A program made the translations under genes and the position numbers. From the NCBI RefSeq assembly GCF_052103615.1, contig NZ_JBQEKA010000013.1:1-60465 (forward strand): a stretch of DNA of 60,465 nt, in the 5' to 3' direction. The notes under the pieces were generated by a model, which worked only from the letters and a program-made list of their open reading frames with translations, did not search any database and was not told where the DNA came from. Below, in pieces: positions 7,284 through 17,143 of the stretch; positions within the stretch are counted from its first letter, which is position 1; every line of letters begins with the position of its first letter. Source of the stretch: Kerstersia sp052103615. GTDB lineage: Bacteria > Pseudomonadota > Gammaproteobacteria > Burkholderiales > Burkholderiaceae_B.

Positions 7284-7841
7284 GGTCGGAACCTAAAAAG
7301 AGCAGCGGCCGGATTGAAGGCAAACACCCATGGAAACCGGCAGTCTGGAAAATGGAATTCGGAAAAGCCCACTATTTCAGCAAAGAATGCGTTGGGAGTC
7401 AATGGGTTGGTGGCTTTTAGGCTGGGGGCTGTTGTTCGAGTGATGCGTTGCCCTGCCGCAGATGCCTGTTGCGGCAGGGGATTTGCCTTGAGTCCCGGGC
7501 GGGTGGACGGGCTGCGGCGGGCCAGGTGGACAGGCCGTCAGGACGCAGTTGCTCATTTATTGAGCCTTGGCGCATTTTTTCGCTGCGGCGGCGTTGGCTG
7601 GCCATGACGCCGGGCTGACTTTTTCACATCGGCGCGGCCTCGGATTGGAAAAATCAATGACAGGTCGATGATTTACGAGAGGGGCCGGAATCTTGCGCCC
7701 AAGGCTGGCATGGCGCTGGATTGCACGGTAAAAAACACTGGCGGCAAACCTTATCCAAAGGAAAACCACTGCCCTATACACATCATCCTGTGGATAACTT
7801 CGCCGTGACGCGCTAGAATCGAGGTTTGGATCGCAAATGAA
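7284..7841. other. rpmH-dnaA intergenic spacer, probable oriC region
   Basis: No gene is seen in these 558 bases. The spacer contains A/T-rich stretches (7340-7400, 7640-7760), a perfect 10-bp hairpin ccctgccgca/tgcggcaggg at 7451-7479, a near-consensus DnaA box ttatccaaa at 7751-7759 and a perfect DnaA box tgtggataa at 7789-7797. It must hold the promoters of rpmH (minus) and dnaA (plus). Position between rpmH and dnaA makes it the best candidate for oriC, but only two good DnaA boxes are visible. GC skew was not computed. Confidence 0.6.
7789..7819 (+). promoter_or_regulatory. likely dnaA promoter overlapping a perfect DnaA box
   Basis: TAGAAT at 7814-7819 is a fair -10 element 22 bases before the dnaA ATG. 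The -35 region falls within the perfect DnaA box tgtggataa (7789-7797). This is the arrangement expected for DnaA autorepression; the promoter itself is inferred. Confidence 0.45.
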
Positions 7842-9251
7842 ATGAACGAATTCTGGCAGACCTGTGTCCAGCGCTTGGAGCAGGACCTCCCCCCTCAGCA
7901 GATCAGTGCATGGATACGCCCTCTTGCGCCTATCGCGTTCGAGGAGGAGACATCCTTGCTGCGTATTGCCGCGCCTAACCGCTTCAAACTGGACTGGGTC
8001 CGCAAGAACTTTTCTACACAGATCGAAAGCCTGGCCAGTGATTGGTTTCAGCGCCCTGTGCAGGTTCAGTTCGAACTGGCGACCCATACCGCCCGTGCCC
8101 CTCTGGCCGCGCGGCCATCGGTCGCCGCGCCTGCTCCGGCAGGCATGGCCCATGCTGCCGCGCCGCAAGCCGCGCAAGCACCGGTGGCGCCGCCGCCTGT
8201 TGTGGAAACGGTGGATCCGGCCTACGAGCGCTCGCGCCTCAATACCGAGCTGACCTTCGACAACTTCGTGACGGGTAAGGCCAACCAGCTGGCGCGCGCC
8301 GCTGCCTTGCAAGTCGCGGAAAACCCCGGCGTGTCCTATAACCCGCTGTTCCTTTATGGCGGGGTAGGCCTGGGCAAGACCCACTTGATCCACGCCATCG
8401 GCAATGCCATGGTGCAGGCCGGGACGGGCGTGCGGGTGCGCTATGTGCATGCGGACCAATACGTGTCCGACGTCGTGAAGGCCTACCAGCGCAAGGCGTT
8501 TGATGAATTCAAGCGTTACTACCATTCGCTGGATCTGCTGCTGATCGACGATATTCAGTTCTTTTCGGGCAAGAACCGCACGCAGGAAGAGTTCTTCTAT
8601 GCCTTCGAGGCAATGGTGGCCAAGCGCAAGCAGATCATCATTACCAGCGATACCTACCCGAAGGAACTGTCCGGTATTGAAGACCGCCTGATCTCGCGCT
8701 TCGATTCCGGCCTGACGGTCGCCATCGAGCCGCCGGAATTGGAAATGCGCGTCGCGATCCTGTTGCGCAAGGCCGATACGGAAGGCATGCGCATGCCCGA
8801 AGAAGTCGCGTTTTTCATTGCCAAGCATTTGCGCAGCAACGTGCGCGAATTGGAAGGGGCGCTGCGCAAGGTGCTGGCCTATGCCCGTTTCCATGGTCGT
8901 GAAGTGCTGACGGTGGAAATCTGCAAAGATGCGCTGAAAGATCTGCTGTCGGTGTCCAACGGGCAGATCACGGTGGAAAATATCCAGAAAACCGTAGCGG
9001 ATTATTACAAGATTAAAGTGGCGGACATGTATTCCAAACGCCGTCCTGCCAATATTGCGATGCCGCGCCAGGTGGCGATGTACCTGGCCAAGGAGCTGAC
9101 CCAGAAGAGCCTGCCGGAGATCGGTGATCTGTTTGGCGGCCGGGATCACACCACTGTCTTGCATGCAGTGCGTAAAATCTCGGAAGCCCGCACAAAACAG
9201 GCAGAACTCAATCACACCCTGCACGTATTGGAACAAACTCTGAAAGGATGA
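7842..9251 (+). CDS. dnaA: chromosomal replication initiator protein DnaA
   Basis: Encodes 469 residues. Domain I is M-N-E-F-W-Q-T-C onward. A Pro/Ala-rich domain II linker covers about residues 80-125. The AAA+ domain has Walker A G-G-V-G-L-G-K-T at 173-180 and Walker B L-L-L-I-D-D-I-Q-F-F near 232-241. The C-terminal DNA-binding helix-turn-helix carries the signature G-G-R-D-H-T-T-V-L-H-A. DnaA-ATP binds DnaA boxes at oriC and opens the origin; it also regulates transcription, including its own. It is followed at once by dnaN and gyrB. Confidence 0.99.
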   Translation: MNEFWQTCVQRLEQDLPPQQISAWIRPLAPIAFEEETSLLRIAAPNRFKLDWVRKNFSTQIESLASDWFQRPVQVQFELATHTARAPLAARPSVAAPAPAGMAHAAAPQAAQAPVAPPPVVETVDPAYERSRLNTELTFDNFVTGKANQLARAAALQVAENPGVSYNPLFLYGGVGLGKTHLIHAIGNAMVQAGTGVRVRYVHADQYVSDVVKAYQRKAFDEFKRYYHSLDLLLIDDIQFFSGKNRTQEEFFYAFEAMVAKRKQIIITSDTYPKELSGIEDRLISRFDSGLTVAIEPPELEMRVAILLRKADTEGMRMPEEVAFFIAKHLRSNVRELEGALRKVLAYARFHGREVLTVEICKDALKDLLSVSNGQITVENIQKTVADYYKIKVADMYSKRRPANIAMPRQVAMYLAKELTQKSLPEIGDLFGGRDHTTVLHAVRKISEARTKQAELNHTLHVLEQTLKG

Positions 9252-9253
9252 TC

Positions 9254-10363
9254 ATGCAACTGGTCCAGACATCGCGAGACACCCTGCTCAAGCCGCTGTC
9301 CGTGGTGGCCGGCATCGTAGAACGCCGCCACACTTTGCCCATTCTTGCGAACATCCTGCTGCGTAAGGAAGGCGAGCGCGTCTCCTTCATCGCCACGGAT
9401 CTCGAAGTGCAGATTACCACCCATGCCGATTTCGGCGTTGGGCCGGAAACCGCCGCAACCACGGTGGCTGCCCGCAAGCTGGTCGATATTTTGCGCGCTT
9501 TGCCTGGCAGCGACGAAGTCCGCTTTACCCAGAAAGACAATAAATTGACGGTTCAGGCCGCCAAGAGCCGCTTTGCGTTGCAAACCCTGGCAGCTACCGA
9601 ATACCCCACGCTGGCCCAGCCGGAAAAGTGGGATGTTTCCCTGAGCCTGCCGCAGAAGACTCTGCGCCACCTGTTCAATATGGTGCATTTCGCCATGGCG
9701 CAGCAGGATATCCGCTACTACCTGAACGGCATGCTGCTGGTCTTTGAACCGGGCCAGGTGCGTGCGGTCGCTACCGATGGCCACCGCCTGGCGCACTGTG
9801 CCACGGGCGCCGATGGCATTGAAGCGCGCCAGGAAGTCATTGTGCCGCGCAAGACCGTGCTGGAAATGCAGCGTTTGCTCGACGACAGCGACACGCCGGT
9901 TCAGGTGGATGTCGCCGCCGGCCAGATCCGCTTCCGCTTCGGTGATATCGAGCTGGTATCCAAGCTGGTGGAAGGCAAATTCCCGGATTTCACCCGGGTG
10001 ATCCCGACGTCTTATACCCGCCACTTCACGATCAACCGTGAATTGCTGCTGGGCAGCCTGCAACGCGCCGCTATCCTCACGACCGACAAGTTCAAGGGCG
10101 TTCGCCTGCAATTGAGCGACAATCTGCTGAAAATCTCGGCAACTAACGCCGAACAGGAAGAAGCGCAGGAAGAACTGGACGTCGATTATTCGCACGAGGC
10201 GCTGGATGTCGGCTTCAACGTGACCTACCTGCTGGACGTGCTGTCCAACATGAAGACCGAACAGGTGCGCTGGTCCGTCATGCCGGATTCCAATGCCTCG
10301 GCTCTCATCACGCTGCCTGACGACGAGCAATTCAAGTACGTCGTCATGCCCATGCGCATCTAG
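9254..10363 (+). CDS. dnaN: DNA polymerase III beta sliding clamp
   Basis: Encodes 369 residues from the ATG at 9254 (M-Q-L-V-Q-T-S-R), preceded by AAGGA at 9243-9247. An ATG at 9248 overlapping the dnaA stop is also in frame but would cover the ribosome binding site. Clamp features include V-E-R-R-H-T-L-P-I-L-A-N-I, T-D-L-E-V-Q-I, A-T-D-G-H-R-L-A and the C-terminal Y-V-V-M-P-M-R-I. The ring-shaped dimer holds DNA polymerase III on the template and recruits repair proteins. It starts 2 bases after dnaA and is probably co-transcribed with it. Confidence 0.98.
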   Translation: MQLVQTSRDTLLKPLSVVAGIVERRHTLPILANILLRKEGERVSFIATDLEVQITTHADFGVGPETAATTVAARKLVDILRALPGSDEVRFTQKDNKLTVQAAKSRFALQTLAATEYPTLAQPEKWDVSLSLPQKTLRHLFNMVHFAMAQQDIRYYLNGMLLVFEPGQVRAVATDGHRLAHCATGADGIEARQEVIVPRKTVLEMQRLLDDSDTPVQVDVAAGQIRFRFGDIELVSKLVEGKFPDFTRVIPTSYTRHFTINRELLLGSLQRAAILTTDKFKGVRLQLSDNLLKISATNAEQEEAQEELDVDYSHEALDVGFNVTYLLDVLSNMKTEQVRWSVMPDSNASALITLPDDEQFKYVVMPMRI

Positions 10364-10466
10364 GCGCGACAGGAACGGCGCGCGCCCATGAAGCGCCGCC
10401 TGTTCCCCTGCCCTGCGCCCTGGCCGGTAGCGATACGCCGGCCGCAATCTTTTTGTATCCGAGACT

Positions 10467-12920
<2,454 letters not shown>

Positions 12921-12996
12921 GGCGCTTGCTTCCGGTATTGGGCCAGCCCTTGGTTTGAGCCGGATATCAGGCCGGATAGCGCAAGCCCCGGAAAAA

Positions 12997-13031
12997 GCCC
13001 CCTGAAGGCAGCTGCCTTCAGGGGGCTTTTT
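12997..13031 (+). terminator. rho-independent terminator after gyrB
   Basis: A perfect 30-base palindrome occupies 12997-13026 (arms gccccctgaaggcag and complement), followed by TTTTTC and preceded by an A-run at 12992-12996. It ends the dnaA-dnaN-gyrB transcript. Confidence 0.95.
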
Positions 13032-13175
13032 CATGGCGCCATGCATGTATGGGCAGATACGCAGGCATTCATGCATGCGTATCTGCCGTTACGGCGCCGG
13101 TGCGCCCCCGGGAAGCCTGGCCTGCGTTTATGATCGGCAGGAAGACTTATCCCGCCGGCAGAAAGGATGCCAGAC

Positions 13176-13907
13176 ATGACTGCAACGCATAACGAACAAG
13201 GCCAGCCGCTGGGCCGCGAGCTGCCCGATTGGCACGCCCGCCCCCTGCCGCAGGGCAAGGTACTCGAAGGCTGTTATTGCCGGCTGGAGCCGGTTGATGC
13301 CGGGCGCCATGGCGATAGCCTGGCGCAGGCCTATGCGGCGGCCGGCCCAGGTGCCTGGACGTATCTGCCTGCCGACCCGCCCAGCGCCCCGGAAGAGGTC
13401 AAGGCCTGGCTGCAACGCCTGGCGGCTTCGGCGACTGAACGCTATTACGCGATTGTCGATCCTGCCAGCGGGCAGGTGTTGGGCAGTGTGGCGCTGATGC
13501 GCATGGATCCCGCCAATGGCGTGATCGAAGTGGGCGCTGTCGCTTATGCCCCCGCGCTGCGCCGCACGCGCGCGGCCACGGAAACACAGTATCTGCTGAT
13601 GCGTCATATCTTCGATGACCTGGTTTACCGCCGCTATGAGTGGAAGTGCAATAGCCTGAACCAGCCTTCGCGCGCCGCCGCATTGCGTTTGGGCTTCACC
13701 TTTGAGGGCATTTTCCGGCAGGCAGCCGTGCAGCGCGGCCGCAGCCGGGATACGGCCTGGTTCTCCGTTCTGGATAGCGAATGGCCGTCCTTGGCGCAGG
13801 CCTTCCAGGCGTGGCTGGATCCGGCCAATTTCGATGCTGACGGGCGGCAGATTCAGTCGCTGGAAACGCTGCGCAGCGGCAGCACCCGAACGGCTGCAGA
13901 AATGTAA
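13176..13907 (+). CDS. GNAT-family N-acetyltransferase (RimJ/RimL type)
   Basis: Encodes 243 residues from the ATG at 13176. The upstream in-frame ATG at 13167 lies inside the AAAGGA ribosome binding site and is unlikely. Family features: L-E-P-V-D-A-G-R-H near the start, G-S-V-A-L-M-R-M-D and I-E-V-G-A-V-A-Y mid-protein, the acetyl-CoA region around R-T-R-A-A-T-E-T-Q-Y-L-L-M, and the C-terminal N-S-R-A-A-A-L-R-L-G-F-T-F-E-G-I-F-R-Q motif. Members acetylate protein N-termini or small molecules with acetyl-CoA; the substrate is unknown. It stands alone after the gyrB terminator and is a common neighbour of gyrB in this order. Confidence 0.88.
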   Translation: MTATHNEQGQPLGRELPDWHARPLPQGKVLEGCYCRLEPVDAGRHGDSLAQAYAAAGPGAWTYLPADPPSAPEEVKAWLQRLAASATERYYAIVDPASGQVLGSVALMRMDPANGVIEVGAVAYAPALRRTRAATETQYLLMRHIFDDLVYRRYEWKCNSLNQPSRAAALRLGFTFEGIFRQAAVQRGRSRDTAWFSVLDSEWPSLAQAFQAWLDPANFDADGRQIQSLETLRSGSTRTAAEM

Positions 13908-14006
13908 CGTATTCGTAAAAAGTACCGAGTGCCGGGCGGTGAGCAGGTATTTTTACGGCTTTCCGCGTTCCGTTCCGGGCGCATCATCTTCGCCTGACGT
14001 TACGGT

Positions 14007-17000
14007 ATGACTGCTCGATTCCCGACGATTACTTTTCCTTTCATGCGATGCCGCCAGCAGTTGCGGCCGCTGAGGCGTTCTGCCGCCTGGCTGGCTGCGG
14101 GCCTGTGGATAGGCCTGGGGCAGATGCCTGCCGCGCAGGCCAATGGCGATTGGTATGCCGGCTGCAGCCGTGAAGGCGAGGCCGCATACTGCTACCGGCC
14201 TTTTGCAGAAGGGCTGGCAGCCGTGCAGCTCGGTTCCTTGCAGGAATACCACCCAACCTGGGGCTATCTGAACCGCGAGGGCGAACTGGCGATTGCGCCG
14301 GCTTTTGATGACGCGGAATCATTCCAGAACGGCCTGGCCGCCGCCGCCCGCGGCGACAAATGGGGTTATATCGACCGTACCGGCGCCTGGGTCATCGACG
14401 CGGCGTTTGAACGCGCCACAGGCTTTAATGCTGCCGGTACCGCCATTGTGGAAATGGAGGACCGGATCGAATTGATAGACCGGCGCGGCCAGACGGTCAA
14501 AGCCTTTCCCCTGGGCACGCGCAGCCGGGGCTTTCGTCCTGGGCAGGAGCTGGCCATGGTGGAGCAGGAATCCGCTCCGCTGGCCTGGCATATTGCCAGC
14601 GGCCGCCTGCTGCGTGCCCCAGATTCCGTCGGCGCGCTGGAAGCCGGCTATGGGCGTGATTCCTGGGTTAGCCCGCAATGGCTGGCCGCCCAGACGCGGC
14701 AGGCCAATTACCGTGGCCGGTGGGGCCTGCTGAAACAGGACGGCAACTGGCTGGCAACGCCGGAAGTCCTGCAATCCCGGCTGGCACCGGTCTCGGACGG
14801 CAAGCTGGCCGCCATCAGCCGCGAGGAAAGCCACCAGTGGCAGCTGGCCGATCTGCAGGGCAAGATAGTGAAAGACACGCTCTATGCCACGCTGGATCTT
14901 CTGGCGCCGGGCTACTGGCTGGGCCGCAACCATCAGGGAACAGAACTGCTGGATGCCAATCTGCAAAGATTGGGCCACTGGTCCGGGGACGATTTGCGCG
15001 TGCAGCGCAAACCTGAATGGGATTTTGCGGTTGTCAGTGATGGGCAGGCGATTCATATTCTGAATGATGGCCAGCCGGCAATATCGCTGGCGCTGGCCCA
15101 TCAAGCCGTGCGCGTCTGGGACGAGCGCATCTGGGTGTTCAGTGAAAGCCCGGCAGGCACTAGCCGTTATGGCCTGGGCGAACCCGGTGTGCTGGCCCAG
15201 GTCTATGACCGCCGTGGCCAGCCGCTGCTGGCCCGGGCGCAGGACAAGACGCCAGGCGCCGCGCCAGCCGCCCAGGATGCGCCCGGCGCCGCGGATGCTG
15301 ACAATGCAGATCAGGATCAAGCGGCCGCCCCTGCTCCCCTGGTACGCCAGCCCGCGACCCGGGATTTGCTCGATGGGTATGCGGTGCGTGTCTTATCCGA
15401 CGACCGTCAGCGCGTGTCGGACGCCGCCCGTTCCTTCTGGCCGCTGGCCATTCTTAATCCCATCAATGATGAGCGGCCCCTGCCGCCTGCCATTCTGACC
15501 GCTGCCGGTGAGATTGTCAGCGCGGCGGATTGGCGGAATATCCAGGCGTCTGATGAAGGCGGCCCGCTGCTCGTCACTTTGGAAAACCAGCACACGGGCG
15601 CGCTGGATGCGCAGGGCAATTGGCTGGTCGAGCCGGATTACCGCGATCTGGAAGCGTTCCGGGGCGGCTATACCCGCGCCCTGCTCGATGACAGCCGGGA
15701 TGGCTGGCGCAGCGCCGTGCTGATAGACATGCAGGGCCGGCCGGTTGAACTGCCTGCCAAGGTGGCTGATGGCATGGTTCGCCTGGAAGACGGGCTGGTC
15801 GCATACCGCGCCGAAAACAGCCACGGCCAGGAGCGCATCTTCCTTTGGGATATTGCTGCCGGCCGGGATATCAGCGCCGAGGGTTTCCAGGAACTGCAAG
15901 CGTTCGACGAGGGATATGCCCGCGCGCAGCAGAAAGGCAAATGGGGGCTGTTGGGCACGCAGGGCAAGTGGCTGGTTCCGCCCAGCCAGCAATATGCGCC
16001 TTCGGTCCGCCGGCTGCCTGGCGGGGTGCTGCAAGTTGAGGAGGCAGGTTCTTCTTCCCAGGTGCGCCTGTACCGGCCGGATGGCAGCACGGTCGGCCCG
16101 CTGCTGAACGAGGAAGTTCGGCATCTTGGCCATGGAAAGTTCCTGGTCTCGCTGGCGGAAAATAAGGCCGCCGCCGTCTTGGATGTGAATACCGGAAAAG
16201 TGTCGGCCTTGCCTGAACACCCCAGCCAGAACCTCTCCGTGGCCGGTGCGGATACCTGGCTGCTGGTGCGCGGCGATTACCGCACGGGCGCCATCGACGC
16301 CAAAGGCAATTGGCGTATTGCCCCGACTTTGTCGGATTTCAATCCTTTTTTTGTCCAGCCGGCCGGGCTGGCCCGGGCCGTGGGTACCGGAGGAAGCTAT
16401 CTGGTGGATGAGCAGGGCAAGAAAGTCCTGCCTGCCCTGGGAGATGCCCGGCCTTTGAATGAGATGGACCGGCTGGTGCTGTATGACCAGGAGGGCGACA
16501 GCCTGCTGGTGAACCGGGCGGGTCAGGTGATCACCCGTGTCGAGGGTGATTACAGCCTGGAGGCGGAATCGGCATCGGAAGGCCTGTTGCCCTACTCCCC
16601 GGGCCGCAGCCATAAGTACGGTTTTCTCGATGCTGCCGGCAAACGGGTCATCGGCGCTTATTTCGACAAGCTCGGGCCGATGAAAGATGGCCGCGCCGCG
16701 GCCTTGCGCCGGGAACGCGCGGGCAAGGCCTATGGCTATATCGACCGCAGCGGGCGTTACGCCATTTTGCCGGACTTCACCTGGGTCTCGGACTTCAGCG
16801 AAGGCCGGGCGCTGGTCAGGCGTGAGCGCCTGGTGCAGTACATAGATACCAGCGGCGCGGCCATCGCCTACTTTGGCGTGCTTTGCAACCACGTTGCCGT
16901 GATCACGCCGGATGACCGGGTCTTGTGGCCTGCAGCAGACAAGTTGCAATGCCCTGACTTGGTGAAGGACGCTGCCGATAGCCGGGCAGACCCGCCGCCC

Positions 17001-17072
17001 CCGGAACCCGTCCGCGCGCAGGCGCCAGCGCCGGTTCCCGCTCCCCCTGCCGCCCTTGCGCCTGGCGCCTGA
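14007..17072 (+). CDS. large exported WG-repeat protein (paralogue 1)
   Basis: Encodes up to 1021 residues. The listed ATG has no clear ribosome binding site; an ATG 12 codons later (14043) would give a tighter signal peptide. An export signal (A-A-W-L-A-A-G-L-W-I-G-L-G, cleavage near A-Q-A-N about residue 46) is followed by many WG-type beta repeats of the form W-G-Y-[IL]-[DN]-x2-G-x-[LW]-x-I-x-P-x-[FY], for example near residues 86-98 and 121-134 and again near the C-terminus. The last 40 residues are Pro/Ala-rich. WG-repeat proteins are thought to be surface or periplasmic scaffolds; no enzymatic function is known. The next gene encodes a same-sized paralogue, evidence of tandem duplication. 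Confidence 0.85.
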   Translation: MTARFPTITFPFMRCRQQLRPLRRSAAWLAAGLWIGLGQMPAAQANGDWYAGCSREGEAAYCYRPFAEGLAAVQLGSLQEYHPTWGYLNREGELAIAPAFDDAESFQNGLAAAARGDKWGYIDRTGAWVIDAAFERATGFNAAGTAIVEMEDRIELIDRRGQTVKAFPLGTRSRGFRPGQELAMVEQESAPLAWHIASGRLLRAPDSVGALEAGYGRDSWVSPQWLAAQTRQANYRGRWGLLKQDGNWLATPEVLQSRLAPVSDGKLAAISREESHQWQLADLQGKIVKDTLYATLDLLAPGYWLGRNHQGTELLDANLQRLGHWSGDDLRVQRKPEWDFAVVSDGQAIHILNDGQPAISLALAHQAVRVWDERIWVFSESPAGTSRYGLGEPGVLAQVYDRRGQPLLARAQDKTPGAAPAAQDAPGAADADNADQDQAAAPAPLVRQPATRDLLDGYAVRVLSDDRQRVSDAARSFWPLAILNPINDERPLPPAILTAAGEIVSAADWRNIQASDEGGPLLVTLENQHTGALDAQGNWLVEPDYRDLEAFRGGYTRALLDDSRDGWRSAVLIDMQGRPVELPAKVADGMVRLEDGLVAYRAENSHGQERIFLWDIAAGRDISAEGFQELQAFDEGYARAQQKGKWGLLGTQGKWLVPPSQQYAPSVRRLPGGVLQVEEAGSSSQVRLYRPDGSTVGPLLNEEVRHLGHGKFLVSLAENKAAAVLDVNTGKVSALPEHPSQNLSVAGADTWLLVRGDYRTGAIDAKGNWRIAPTLSDFNPFFVQPAGLARAVGTGGSYLVDEQGKKVLPALGDARPLNEMDRLVLYDQEGDSLLVNRAGQVITRVEGDYSLEAESASEGLLPYSPGRSHKYGFLDAAGKRVIGAYFDKLGPMKDGRAAALRRERAGKAYGYIDRSGRYAILPDFTWVSDFSEGRALVRRERLVQYIDTSGAAIAYFGVLCNHVAVITPDDRVLWPAADKLQCPDLVKDAADSRADPPPPEPVRAQAPAPVPAPPAALAPGA

Positions 17073-17143
17073 ACGCCTGCCCAGCAACCGCGCCGCGTGT
17101 GGCCTTGATCCATACGCAGAAGCGCCAGATTGAATGACAGACC

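Noticed and set aside
7557..9236. 559-codon minus-strand frame over dnaA
   Set aside because: Antisense shadow of dnaA with no conserved motifs.
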